The notes under the pieces were generated by a model that did not search any database, had not been told where the DNA came from, and worked only from the letters and a program-made list of their open reading frames with translations. Source: Pseudomonadota bacterium (GTDB lineage Bacteria > Pseudomonadota > Gammaproteobacteria > Arenicellales > Arenicellaceae). From it: a stretch of 47,973 bases of DNA. Positions 8,611 to 16,778 of the stretch are shown in pieces. Position 1 is the first letter of the stretch; each line of letters starts with the position of its first letter. The stretch covers positions 1 to 47,973 of the forward strand of contig JABJKL010000123.1 of assembly GCA_018660405.1 (NCBI GenBank), given 5' to 3'. A program made the translations under genes and the position numbers.

Positions 8611-8955
8611 ATGAAATTTTCCAGCAAAACTAATTCTTTTTGTAAGAACATTATTGTCATTTTGACTATCGCAATAATCTCTGGTTGTGCACATTATGGC
8701 GCAGCACGAATTGTCTCAAATCCGGCTGGCGCTGAAGTTATTAATTTAGATGACGGCACCCTTTTAGGGACCACCCCCACAACCGTTTGGTGGAAGGACA
8801 GTGGTGGTAATCGTAAGAATATCACCGTTCGTTTTAAGAAGCCGGGCTACAAAGAAAAAGTCACTCAATTCTGGTTAAGCATGCGCCATACCTCAGAAAA
8901 GCAAGCGCGCGCTGAACCTCAACTGGTTGAAGTAGTAATCGAGCCGTCTAATTAA
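8611..8955 (+). CDS. Small lipoprotein with PEGA-like domain
   Basis: 114 aa. A lipoprotein signal (basic start, hydrophobic core, lipobox ISGC with Cys at about residue 26) is followed by a single beta-rich domain. ARIVSNPAGAEVINLDDG and LLGTTPTTVWW have the PEGA pattern (small residue, Pro, Gly-Ala, Val, then a turn and Thr-Pro). PEGA domains are surface or periplasmic beta folds with no enzymatic residues. It is followed 24 bp later by a second lipoprotein with the same pattern, so the two look like a tandem duplication. The ATG at 8611 has no strong ribosome site. Specific function unknown. Confidence 0.78.
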   Translation: MKFSSKTNSFCKNIIVILTIAIISGCAHYGAARIVSNPAGAEVINLDDGTLLGTTPTTVWWKDSGGNRKNITVRFKKPGYKEKVTQFWLSMRHTSEKQARAEPQLVEVVIEPSN

Positions 8956-8979
8956 CTTATGTTACGTTGGAGCAACATG

Positions 8980-9339
8980 ATGAAAAATTCAATGAAACTG
9001 ATTTTGATTACCCTTATTGTCGGGCTCGCGTTAGGCTGCGCCAGCACTCGAAGCGTTCCGATGACGGTTCATTCCGATCCCCTCGGCGCTATTGTATTAA
9101 TGCAAACCGGATATGAAGACGGCACCCAATCTGATTGGATTATGCTCGGTAATAGCCCGATGCAAATAACCCGAAACTTTGGTACAAAAAGTACCACAAG
9201 CGTCAGCCTGAGGGTGATCAAAGAAGGGTACTTCGAACAAATAAAGACTTGGGATATTGGCGACTTTCTAAGTGAAAACAAAGAACAAGGGCGAGTTGTG
9301 TGGGTGCCTCATTTGGTAGAAAGCAGGGCCGGCAACTAA
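8980..9339 (+). CDS. Small lipoprotein, PEGA-like, partner of the preceding gene
   Basis: 119 aa with lipobox LGCA (Cys at about residue 20). The mature part shows a divergent PEGA-like strand pattern: VHSDPLGAIVLMQTG, then the turn GTQSDW, then MLGNSPMQITRNF. The order SDPxGAxV ... LGxSP matches NPAGAEV ... LGTTP in the gene before it, which argues for common origin. I chose the ATG at 8980 because TTGGAG lies about 7 bases before it. ATGs at 8977 and 8959 in the same frame are possible, the last only three bases after the stop of the first gene. No function is assigned. Confidence 0.75.
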   Translation: MKNSMKLILITLIVGLALGCASTRSVPMTVHSDPLGAIVLMQTGYEDGTQSDWIMLGNSPMQITRNFGTKSTTSVSLRVIKEGYFEQIKTWDIGDFLSENKEQGRVVWVPHLVESRAGN

Positions 9340-9403
9340 AGCCCGCAACTATGGACCGTACTCTTTAAAAGTAATATTGAGTTTTTAGCATAATCTACCG
9401 AGG

Positions 9404-9676
9404 CTATCTTTCCTGCTGGGTATCATTACCTTGCGCGGTCAACCGCTCATACTTTACCTGTAGGTCTTCATGAGATTCCTGATTATCCGAATCCAAAATT
9501 ATGCAATCGACTGGGCAAATTACAACGCATTGCGGTTCGTCATAATGCCCGACACATTCAGTGCATTTATCAGCGTCGATCTCATAAATTAACTCACCTT
9601 GAAAGATCGCCTGGTTAGGACACTCGGGCTCGCACACATCGCAATTAATGCAATCGTCTGTAATCTTTAAAGACAT
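9404..9676 (-). CDS. yfhL: YfhL-type 2[4Fe-4S] ferredoxin
   Basis: 90 aa. Two iron-sulfur binding motifs are complete: CINCDVCEPECP (about residues 10-21) and CTECVGHYDEPQCVVICPVDC (about 38-58). The longer spacing between the second and third Cys of the second motif (C-x8-C) marks the Alvin/YfhL group of 2[4Fe-4S] ferredoxins rather than clostridial ones. These are low-potential electron carriers in the cytoplasm. It lies 37 bp before coaD on the same strand; linkage of coaD and this ferredoxin is common in gammaproteobacteria. The C-terminal tail (residues 65-90) is acidic and polar with no motif. Confidence 0.92.
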   Translation of the reverse strand: MSLKITDDCINCDVCEPECPNQAIFQGELIYEIDADKCTECVGHYDEPQCVVICPVDCIILDSDNQESHEDLQVKYERLTAQGNDTQQER

Positions 9677-9713
9677 CCCGCCCCCATCGCGTTACCTATG
9701 TTAAGCAAACAGG

Positions 9714-10193
9714 CTAAACGAACTTGTCTTTTAGTGCCTGACCAACCTCTTCGGGAACAAAGCTACTAACATCCCCGCCATGGCTGGCGATCTCTTTAAC
9801 CAACGAAGAAGACAAGAAAGAGTTTGTTTCTAACGGGGTAAGAAAGACCGTCTCGACCTCGGGGGCTAAACGCCGATTCGCTGAAGCTAACTGAAACTCA
9901 TACTCAAAATCAGATACTGCTCGCAAACCACGCACTAACACTTGTGCGTCTAACTCCACCGCGAAATCAATAGAAAGAGAATCAAACCCAACAACTTCTA
10001 CCTTTGGAATTTTCGCTGTTGAGTGCTGGATCAATCGCACACGCTCGTCCAACTCAAATAGAGGTGATTTGTTAGCGCTAATCGCGACGGCGACATATAG
10101 CTTGTCGAATATCTGGCAGGCTCGCTCGATCAGGTCAATATGACCGTTTGTTACCGGATCGAATGTTCCTGGATACATCGCTATTTTAGGCAC
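9714..10193 (-). CDS. coaD: Phosphopantetheine adenylyltransferase
   Basis: 159 aa, standard length. It carries out the fourth step of coenzyme A synthesis: ATP plus 4-phosphopantetheine gives dephospho-CoA. The nucleotidyltransferase signature YPGTFDPVTNGHIDLIERA is at the N-terminus (T/HxGH class), with the substrate region LVRGLRAVSDFEYEFQ in the middle and a C-terminal motif FLSSSLVKEIASHGGDV close to the family ISSS motif. The start is GTG at 10193, just after GGGAGGAAAG. The first ATG (10178) would remove part of the first beta strand. It follows rsmD with a 101-base gap, the order found widely in this class. Confidence 0.96.
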   Translation of the reverse strand: MPKIAMYPGTFDPVTNGHIDLIERACQIFDKLYVAVAISANKSPLFELDERVRLIQHSTAKIPKVEVVGFDSLSIDFAVELDAQVLVRGLRAVSDFEYEFQLASANRRLAPEVETVFLTPLETNSFLSSSLVKEIASHGGDVSSFVPEEVGQALKDKFV

Positions 10194-10294
10194 CTTTCCT
10201 CCCGAATTGGCTGTTTGGCTTGGGCTTGCTGTTAGGAACTATACAAAGTTGCATTCTGCGCAATAACTCTGAGTTCGACAAGGACAAGCGTATC

Positions 10295-10858
10295 TTATAC
10301 GTCTGTATAATAAAGCTCATATCGAACATCGCCTGCGCGTTTGGATCGAAACTGCTGCCAACCCATAGGGATAAAATCCACTTCCGAGTTCGCTGAAGTT
10401 TCGATGTACACCTGTGCATTCCTGGCAAAACAATTTCCCTGCATCAAGCGTTCTATTACAGGAGCGTATAATTTCGACTGATAAGGAGGATCCAGGAAAA
10501 CCAAATCAAACTGTTTACCCGATAACACTTCATCAGCCATTTGCCCGGCGTCTGCCAGAACAACCTCGGCATCTGCCTGCAAAACCTCACACATTTCGCT
10601 AATTGCCTGACATAGCCTTTTGTTTTGTTCAACAAAAAACACCTTGCTTGCCCCGCGAGACAAGGCCTCCAGGCCCAACACCCCCGTGCCAGCGCATATA
10701 TCCAAAACAACCGCACCAGAGATGGTAGGCATTAGCCAATTAAACAAGGTCTCTCTTACTCGATCCGGCGTTGGTCGCAAGCCTTCTACCTCGCACACCG
10801 GAACTTTGCGACCGCGCCAGGCTCCGCCGACAATACGAACAGACGATTGAACGGACAT
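10295..10858 (-). CDS. rsmD: 16S rRNA (guanine-966-N2)-methyltransferase RsmD
   Basis: 187 aa. The N-terminal motif RIVGGAWRGRKV followed by LRPTPDRVRETLFNWL is diagnostic for RsmD. The SAM-binding loop is DICAGTGVLGLEALSRGA and the catalytic motif is LDPPY (FLDPPYQSKL). It methylates G966 in the small-subunit rRNA. It lies upstream of coaD on the same strand. In E. coli the ftsY-ftsE-ftsX-rpoH block is directly beside rsmD; here two M16 protease genes have been placed between them. Confidence 0.95.
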   Translation of the reverse strand: MSVQSSVRIVGGAWRGRKVPVCEVEGLRPTPDRVRETLFNWLMPTISGAVVLDICAGTGVLGLEALSRGASKVFFVEQNKRLCQAISEMCEVLQADAEVVLADAGQMADEVLSGKQFDLVFLDPPYQSKLYAPVIERLMQGNCFARNAQVYIETSANSEVDFIPMGWQQFRSKRAGDVRYELYYTDV

Positions 10859-10916
10859 AAAATCGTCAAGGAATCTCTGGTTTATTCTGGACGAAGTAGA
10901 TTGCGATCAAAATGGT

Positions 10917-10979
10917 CAGCTTTGAGGCGCGAATCTTCGTAATAGCCAGCTATTGCGAAGATTCGCAACAAAGAAGCTG
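10917..10979. repeat. Long near-perfect palindrome between the M16 gene and rsmD
   Basis: The core arms GCGAATCTTCG (10929-10939) and CGAAGATTCGC (10956-10966) are perfect. Inside them AATAG pairs with CTATT, leaving a loop of about four bases. Outside, CAGCTT (10917-10922) pairs with AAGCTG (10974-10979). The whole can fold as a hairpin of about 63 bases. On the minus strand it follows the M16 gene, so it could act as a terminator, although only a short T-rich stretch follows. It could also be a dispersed palindromic repeat. Confidence 0.75.
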
Positions 10980-11018
10980 GACATTTTTGGGCGTAATACA
11001 CGATTTCATGAATAAATT

Positions 11019-11072
11019 AGAGGTTCCTTCAGTTAAAGAGGTTCCTTCAGTTAAAGAGGTTCCTTCAGTTAA
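11019..11072. repeat. Three perfect 18-bp tandem repeats overlapping a stop codon
   Basis: The unit agaggttccttcagttaa is repeated three times without change at 11019-11036, 11037-11054 and 11055-11072. On the minus strand the last copy contains the TAA stop (11071-11069) of the M16 gene at 11069-12442. Because the unit is 18 bases, each further copy carries another in-frame TAA. It looks like replication slippage; whether it has a role is unknown. Confidence 0.95.
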
Positions 11073-12442
11073 TCTGACGTATTGGAACCGCCCAATACCA
11101 CCTGGACAAATTCGTCCGGACGCATGTGCCTTTTAATGACCTCATTAACTCGAGCAAGATCGATAGATTCAACCTGATTCGTATAGGTTTGCAGATAGCC
11201 AACCGGCAGTCCGTAATACCCTATGGCCATTAATAAACTCCCTACCTTGGCATTACTATCAGTACTTAAAGGAAATGAACCAGACAAGTGCTTAACAGCA
11301 TTTAACACCTGCTCCTGGGTTGGTCCATTCAAGGTGTAGTCGGCAAGTACCTGTCTAATTAAAGCCACGGCTTCGTCTCTTTTATCATTACGTGTTTGCA
11401 AACGAACGGTAAACGAGCCTGCGCTAGCCATACGAGAAAAGCCACTGCTCACACCATAAGTCAGACCGCGTTTTTCACGCAGCTCGTCCGATAAAATACT
11501 TACCAAACCACCACCACCCAAAATATAGTTCGCCACGCTCAAGGCGATGTAGTCAGGATGACCTCGTGGTATGCCGTGATGGCCTAACAATATGGTGCTT
11601 TGCTGCGAATCAAATGGAATGAATTGCTCGCTGGCGACGGGAACCTCAGGCGTTTCTATAGAAACCGCGGGCTCACCAACGGGCAAAGATTCCAATAGAC
11701 TTTCCACCCACGACTCGACTTGCGGTCGATTCATATCGCCAACCACGGCGACCACCACATTCGATTGAACAACATATTTTTCGTAGAACGCTTGCAAATC
11801 AGTTCGCTCAATCGCGGCGAGGGTATTTTCATCACCTGAAGCTGGTCGACCGTACGGATGATCGGGAAACAAGGTTGCCGCAAAGGCTTTACCCGCCATC
11901 GCTCCGGGAGATTGTTTTTGGCGCTCGAGGCCTACTAATCGCCGGGCACGTTCGCGATTCAACACTTCAACTGGAAAAGTTGGCTCAGACAAGATACTTG
12001 CGAATAAGGCGCTCGCTTTATCCAGCACCTCCGGCTCGGTAAGCGTTTTTAAACTCGCGACCATTTTGTCTGCATCGCTACCGGCGCCCATCTGCGCGCC
12101 GGTCGACTCAATCGCTTCGGCCAAGGCGTCTTGATTCATACCTACCACGCCCATCGTCAACAGTTGACTCATCAATGAAGACACGCCAAGTTTTGCCGCC
12201 GGGTCATACCCAGACCCGGCTTTAAAACCCATCGAAATCTGCACCATTGGAATCTCGTGCGCTTCCACAAAATACACTGGCACCCCTTGGTCCGTTTCCC
12301 AAACCTGAATTTCGGGCGCAGCGGTGGCAGTTTGCACGACACAAACCGACATAAAAATACCAAGCAGCATGCGTCCTGGCTGAGCTAAATAAGAGTGAAC
12401 TAAATAAGGGCGAACAAAACTCGATAAACGATCAATACTCAT
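11069..12442 (-). CDS. M16 family peptidase-like protein, non-catalytic partner
   Basis: 457 aa with a probable signal peptide or anchor near residues 20-42. The M16 fold is evident from IPMVQISMGFKAGSGYDP, RLVGLERQKQSPGAMAGKAF, DHPYGRPASGDENTLAAIERTD and the C-terminal half with LGHHGIPRGHPDYIALSVANYILGGG and LREKRGLTYGVSSGF. The zinc motif HxxEH is missing: the expected position reads SLMSQLLTMG. The R/Y pair near LREKRGLTYG that binds substrate is kept. This matches the inactive subunit of two-protein M16 peptidases, with the catalytic subunit encoded just before it (12442-13890). The two genes overlap by one base (TAATG), so translation is likely coupled. The stop codon lies in a tandem repeat. 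Confidence 0.9.
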   Translation of the reverse strand: MSIDRLSSFVRPYLVHSYLAQPGRMLLGIFMSVCVVQTATAAPEIQVWETDQGVPVYFVEAHEIPMVQISMGFKAGSGYDPAAKLGVSSLMSQLLTMGVVGMNQDALAEAIESTGAQMGAGSDADKMVASLKTLTEPEVLDKASALFASILSEPTFPVEVLNRERARRLVGLERQKQSPGAMAGKAFAATLFPDHPYGRPASGDENTLAAIERTDLQAFYEKYVVQSNVVVAVVGDMNRPQVESWVESLLESLPVGEPAVSIETPEVPVASEQFIPFDSQQSTILLGHHGIPRGHPDYIALSVANYILGGGGLVSILSDELREKRGLTYGVSSGFSRMASAGSFTVRLQTRNDKRDEAVALIRQVLADYTLNGPTQEQVLNAVKHLSGSFPLSTDSNAKVGSLLMAIGYYGLPVGYLQTYTNQVESIDLARVNEVIKRHMRPDEFVQVVLGGSNTSD

Positions 12443-13890
12443 TATGAGCCCCCCTCAACACTGGCACTTTCACTGCCAGCCATTAACGGTGACAATTTTA
12501 CGGTGGTCGAATTGTTTTGAACCAAATACTTTTGCGCAACCGCCAACACCTGCTCGGCAGTAACCGTTGATATTTTCTCTAACCACTGCTCTTCCAAATT
12601 CCAATCCAGCCCGATAGTCACCAAACGACCGATTTTCATAGCCTGATAAAACACGGAATCGCGCTCGAATACATCCGCTGCTTTCAGCTGAGCTTTTACC
12701 CTGTCTAATTCCTGCTGGCTAACCAACTCAGTTTTAATCTGCTCTAACTGCTCTTCAAGGGCAATAATCAGCTCCTCGGTAGACACGCCCTGCGACGGCG
12801 AACCTCCAAAACTAATCATGCCATCCAGCCGAGCGGTGGCATCGTATGAGGTCCATATAGATGCGGCCAGTTGCGACTTGCGAACCAGCGTTTTCTCAAA
12901 TCGTGCGCTTTGGCCGCCATCAAGCACATACGCTAGCACTTCGAGCGCATAAGGTTCCCAATCATCAGGCTGCGAAGTGTCAATAACCGGCGCATAGTAG
13001 CCACGTATAAACGAAGGTACACGCGCTGCGCGCTCAACAATTGTATCTCGCCCAGACGCAAATCGAGGCTCTGGTTCGGGGTTGTTCTCTTCAACAATCG
13101 AAGGTTCCAGCGAACCAAACCAATGCTCAGCCAGGGAGAACACCTCATCGGGGTTCACATCACCCACCACGATCAAGGTCGCGTTATTTGGCGCGTAATA
13201 GCGTCGATACCAATCAGCCAGATCGGGAACGGTCATCGAATCCAGATCCCTGCGCCAACCAATAATCGGCTGCCCATATGGACTCGCCTTCCACGCTTCA
13301 AAACCAAATTGCTCTTGTAACCAGGCATTCGGATTATCATCGGTACGCATTCGCCGCTCTTCTTTAACGACTTCTATCTCCTTAACGAACTCCTCTTGGG
13401 CAAGTTGCAGGTTGCGCATTCGGTTCGATTCAATTTCGAAACTCAGTGGTAAGCGGGATTTTTCCCATTGCTGAAAATAGGCCGTGTAGTCTTGGCCGGT
13501 AAACGCATTCTCACTGCCACCATTGGCAGCGATAATTCGCGAAGCTTCGTTCGGTCCATATTTGTCAGTGCCTTTAAACATCATATGTTCTAGCACATGC
13601 GATACACCGGTAATTCCATCAGGTTCATAGCTTGAGCCGACTTTATACCAAACCTGTGATACAACAACCGGGCTACGATGGTCCTCTTTAACAATCACTC
13701 GCAGACCATTAGCCAAGGTCTTTTCGTGCACGCGATTGCTCGCTGGCACCGTACTGCTTTCGTTTATCGTTACGGTTGATTGTTGGATGCTGGTTTGGGC
13801 CGACTCTTGCTCGGCGCAAGCGACCAGAACTAAAGTTACCGCAATACCCAATAATAAATTTAAGGTTTGGTTATATTTATTGTCTATCAA
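12442..13890 (-). CDS. M16 family zinc metallopeptidase, lipoprotein, catalytic partner
   Basis: 482 aa. An N-terminal lipoprotein signal has a lipobox ending LVAC at Cys25, so the protein is probably tethered in the periplasm. The inverse zinc motif HVLEH (residues 98-102, in SHVLEHMMFKGT) is complete and the distal Glu lies in EIEVVKEERRMR. The C-terminal M16 domain is also present. Members of this group degrade peptides in the periplasm in partnership with a second, inactive M16 protein, which is encoded next. The gene is divergent from ftsY (152 bases between starts). Confidence 0.92.
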   Translation of the reverse strand: MIDNKYNQTLNLLLGIAVTLVLVACAEQESAQTSIQQSTVTINESSTVPASNRVHEKTLANGLRVIVKEDHRSPVVVSQVWYKVGSSYEPDGITGVSHVLEHMMFKGTDKYGPNEASRIIAANGGSENAFTGQDYTAYFQQWEKSRLPLSFEIESNRMRNLQLAQEEFVKEIEVVKEERRMRTDDNPNAWLQEQFGFEAWKASPYGQPIIGWRRDLDSMTVPDLADWYRRYYAPNNATLIVVGDVNPDEVFSLAEHWFGSLEPSIVEENNPEPEPRFASGRDTIVERAARVPSFIRGYYAPVIDTSQPDDWEPYALEVLAYVLDGGQSARFEKTLVRKSQLAASIWTSYDATARLDGMISFGGSPSQGVSTEELIIALEEQLEQIKTELVSQQELDRVKAQLKAADVFERDSVFYQAMKIGRLVTIGLDWNLEEQWLEKISTVTAEQVLAVAQKYLVQNNSTTVKLSPLMAGSESASVEGGS

Positions 13891-14042
13891 AACTAACTAC
13901 CCTCTCTACTATTCTTATGCTTAAAATCAAGGTACGGGCACACCCGCCATCACGAACCAAAAAATAGCAGAAAACCCTTCACGAAGTTAGAATACGGCCT
14001 ATCCACCCTAAACACCTGACAAGTTACAAACCCGCAATCAAC

Positions 14043-15077
14043 GTGTTCTTCAAACGCAGAAAAAAAACAGCCTCTAACGACTCCAAGGCCGAGACGCAAA
14101 CAAGCGTCGAATCCGATAGCCAACCGGCGAATGCACAAAACAATCGATCTGGCTCAATCGAACAGGGCCTGAGCAAAACCCGGCGAGGGTTTTTCACCAA
14201 ATTAGCCGGGCTTGTAAACGTCAGGCAACTCGACGATGACGCTTTTGATGAACTTGAAGACACTCTCATTTCGAGCGACGCTGGGGTCGACGCATCGCTG
14301 AGAATGATTGAAAATTTGCGTGCTGAAGCACGCACCAAAAAGATAGACTCTACTGAAGAGTTGCTGGAGCTATTGGCGCGCGAAACCATGAAGATTATGA
14401 ACATTGCGGAGCAACCATGGCAAATAAACGCAAAGCCCTACGTGTGTGTCGTTGTGGGCGTCAACGGTGTGGGCAAAACCACGACCACTGCAAAAATTGC
14501 CGCCCACCTGCAAGCCGGGGGCAGCAAAGTGATGTTAGCAGCAGCCGACACATTTCGTGCCGCCGCGGTTGAACAACTACAACAGTGGGGCACCCGACTG
14601 AATATTCCGGTAATCACACAAGGCACAGGCAGTGATGCCGCCGCCGTTGCTCATGATGCGGTAACTGCCGCCAAAGCTCGCGACATTGACGTATTGCTCA
14701 TCGATACCGCCGGTCGACTCCACACACAAAACGAGCTGATGGAACAGCTGAGCAAAATAATGCGCGTATTATCGAAACAGAATGAAAATTACCCTCACGA
14801 AGTGCTGCAAGTGCTGGATGCCGGAACCGGACAAAACGCGCTATCACAAGTCGAGCACTTTCAAAAAGCGACCGCCGTTTCAAGTCTGGCGCTTACTAAA
14901 TTGGATGGCTCGGCAAAAGGTGGAGTGGCTATTGCGCTTACTCAAAAATTTGGCTTGCCGATTCGCTTTATTGGGGTTGGCGAGCAAATAAACGATCTCA
15001 AGCCCTTTACTACCAGAGCCTACGTAGAAGCTTTATTTGGCGTAGAATCTGTTGAAGCAAGCTCCCCTTCAAAGTGA
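14043..15077 (+). CDS. ftsY: Signal recognition particle receptor FtsY
   Basis: 344 aa. The GTPase NG domain is complete: GVNGVGKTTTTAKIAAHL (P-loop), DTFRAAAVEQL, DTAGRLHTQNELM and TKLDGSAKGG. The N-terminal acidic A domain is short (about 45 residues) compared with that of E. coli. FtsY docks SRP-ribosome complexes at the inner membrane. The start is GTG at 14043, giving the usual MFFKRRKK beginning; no strong ribosome site precedes it. It is first in ftsY-ftsE-ftsX, with ftsE starting six bases after the stop. Confidence 0.96.
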   Translation: MFFKRRKKTASNDSKAETQTSVESDSQPANAQNNRSGSIEQGLSKTRRGFFTKLAGLVNVRQLDDDAFDELEDTLISSDAGVDASLRMIENLRAEARTKKIDSTEELLELLARETMKIMNIAEQPWQINAKPYVCVVVGVNGVGKTTTTAKIAAHLQAGGSKVMLAAADTFRAAAVEQLQQWGTRLNIPVITQGTGSDAAAVAHDAVTAAKARDIDVLLIDTAGRLHTQNELMEQLSKIMRVLSKQNENYPHEVLQVLDAGTGQNALSQVEHFQKATAVSSLALTKLDGSAKGGVAIALTQKFGLPIRFIGVGEQINDLKPFTTRAYVEALFGVESVEASSPSK

Positions 15078-15082
15078 TTTAG

Positions 15083-15784
15083 GTGATTCGATTTGTCAAT
15101 GTAGGTAAACGCTATCCCGGTGGGCAGGATGCCCTTCGAAAGGTCGACTTTGAGCTCTCTCAGTCTGATATGGCCCTTTTGATAGGCGTCTCAGGCGCTG
15201 GCAAAAGCACTCTGTTAAAACTGATTAGCGTCATCGAACGTCCTACCTATGGTCAAATAATTATTGACGGCCGTAATCTTCGTACCGTTAAACGACGAGA
15301 TATTGCGCCCATTAGGCGACAAATTGGCATCATTTTTCAGGACCATAAATTACTACACGACCGCACCGTGTTCGATAATGTCGCCCTCTCGCTAGTCGTT
15401 GCGGGAATATCATATCGAGAATCCGCCAAGCGTGTGCGTGCCGCATTAGATAAGGTTGGCTTGTTAAAAAAAGAGAATATGATGCCGATTGCATTATCCG
15501 GCGGCGAACAGCAACGTGTAGGCATCGCTCGCGCAGTGGTAAATCGGCCGGCAATTCTGTTAGCCGACGAACCTACCGGCAACCTCGATGCTGCACTGTC
15601 TGACGAAATTATGGATTTATTCCTCGAGTTCAACAAGGTTGGCACCGCAGTGCTGATCGCCACGCATGATCTTCGGCAGATTGAGCGCTTACAAAAACCA
15701 GTTCTGCAACTGGATCACGGTAAATTAATACGCAATGACCTGGACGGCAGGCTAACCGCGCATCCGAACCATGAACTGGTTTGA
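15083..15784 (+). CDS. ftsE: Cell division ATP-binding protein FtsE
   Basis: 233 aa. ABC ATPase with Walker A GVSGAGKSTLLKL, signature LSGGEQQRVGIARA, Walker B LLADEPTGNLD and switch His in ATHD. FtsE with FtsX forms a division-site complex that activates periplasmic cell-wall hydrolases. The start is GTG at 15083. The gene overlaps ftsX by 14 bases, so the two are translationally linked. Length and motif order are normal for the family. Confidence 0.96.
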   Translation: MIRFVNVGKRYPGGQDALRKVDFELSQSDMALLIGVSGAGKSTLLKLISVIERPTYGQIIIDGRNLRTVKRRDIAPIRRQIGIIFQDHKLLHDRTVFDNVALSLVVAGISYRESAKRVRAALDKVGLLKKENMMPIALSGGEQQRVGIARAVVNRPAILLADEPTGNLDAALSDEIMDLFLEFNKVGTAVLIATHDLRQIERLQKPVLQLDHGKLIRNDLDGRLTAHPNHELV

Positions 15785-16682
15785 GCAAAATAGAAGCGAA
15801 CTCGTCGCTAGCCTGCAGCGCTTGCTTGACAACTCGTTCTCAAGTTTCATGAGCATTGCGGTTGTTGCGATAACCCTGTCGCTACCCACTATTATGCAAG
15901 TGGTTGTCGGAAATGCAGAACGCCTCGGTCAATCATGGGAAGGTCGACCTCAGTTAAGTGTATTCCTGGCCCCGGGGACCACTGAGTCACGCGGTCTGGA
16001 ATTAGTTCTCGAACTACAAGGCAAATTGGAAATTGCACAAGTTGAGTTCATTTCCGCTGATCAGGCAATGCAAGAATTCAAAATGCTCTCTGGGCTCGGT
16101 AGCGCAGTTGAGTTACTACCTAACAACCCGCTACCTCCCTCACTACTGGTTTTACCTGATAGCGAGTTTGTTAGCGCTGAAGCAACCGCTTTATTGCGTA
16201 CACAGCTGCAGGAGATTCCCGAAGCAGAGGATGTCCAGCTCGATCTTGAATGGATTCAACGATTCAACTCGATGCTCAATATCGTACGTCGCGGTGCCCA
16301 GATTGTTAGTTTACTGCTAGCGCTAACCGTTGTTCTTACGGTAAGCAATATGATTCGCCTGGCAATCAGTAATCGTAAAGAAGAAATTGAAATTATAAAA
16401 CTGATTGGTGGCTCTGATGCATTTGTGCGCAGACCCTTTCTCTATCAAGGGTTCCTAACGGGCCTGGCAGGCGCGCTTTTGGCTGCTTTGATCACTTACG
16501 CTGTATTGCTCTGGATGAGTGGCCCGATTGAGCAGCTCACCGATTTATACGGTGCAAACTTTGAGACTCGTGGCTTAAGCATTCACAGCCTGGGCTGGCT
16601 CATTCTGGCAGGCGCTGGACTCGGCCTGTTCGCGTCAGTGCTATCGGTATCTCAGCACCTGAAAAATATCGAACCTCGCTAA
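15771..16682 (+). CDS. ftsX: Cell division protein FtsX
   Basis: 303 aa. Four membrane segments are visible: one after a short cytoplasmic start (SSFMSIAVVAITLSLPTIMQ), then a large periplasmic loop (about 55-170), then three C-terminal helices (IVSLLLALTVVLTVSNMIRLA; FLTGLAGALLAALITYAVLLW; GWLILAGAGLGLFASVLSVS). The cytoplasmic segment NRKEEIEIIKLIGGSDAFVRRPFLYQG is the family signature. FtsX is the membrane partner of FtsE. The ATG at 15771 lies inside ftsE. Confidence 0.95.
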   Translation: MNWFEQNRSELVASLQRLLDNSFSSFMSIAVVAITLSLPTIMQVVVGNAERLGQSWEGRPQLSVFLAPGTTESRGLELVLELQGKLEIAQVEFISADQAMQEFKMLSGLGSAVELLPNNPLPPSLLVLPDSEFVSAEATALLRTQLQEIPEAEDVQLDLEWIQRFNSMLNIVRRGAQIVSLLLALTVVLTVSNMIRLAISNRKEEIEIIKLIGGSDAFVRRPFLYQGFLTGLAGALLAALITYAVLLWMSGPIEQLTDLYGANFETRGLSIHSLGWLILAGAGLGLFASVLSVSQHLKNIEPR

Positions 16683-16703
16683 ATTACTGTTTTTTCATAC
16701 CTA

Positions 16704-16732
16704 TTGCGCAATTATTAGCACTCTGGCATGAT
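16704..16732 (+). promoter_or_regulatory. Candidate sigma-70 promoter of rpoH
   Basis: A weak -35 (TTGCGC, 16704-16709), a 17-base spacer and a -10 of CATGAT (16727-16732). Another possible -10 (TAATAT) is at 16739-16744. Both -10 choices overlap the CIRCE element, so binding of HrcA would block polymerase. The elements are read by eye; no start site is known. Confidence 0.4.
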
Positions 16733-16741
16733 GAGTGCTAA
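16715..16741. promoter_or_regulatory. CIRCE element (HrcA operator) in front of rpoH
   Basis: TTAGCACTC (16715-16723), nine bases, GAGTGCTAA (16733-16741). This is a full match to the CIRCE consensus with the canonical nine-base spacer. CIRCE is bound by the heat-sensitive repressor HrcA. It lies 37 bases before the rpoH start, so the heat-shock sigma factor is probably an HrcA target. The hrcA gene itself is not in the window. Confidence 0.93.
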
Positions 16742-16778
16742 TATGCCCTTGTAGTAAAAACGGAGGCACCTAACACCC

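Noticed and set aside
8338..8694. Open frame of 118 codons on the minus strand
   Set aside because: No domain, Arg-rich random-looking translation, and it overlaps a lipoprotein gene with a clear signal on the other strand.
10912..11136. Plus-strand frame with the repeated peptide EVPSVK
   Set aside because: The repeat peptide is only the translation of the 18-bp DNA repeat; the frame runs over the end of the M16 gene and has no other support.
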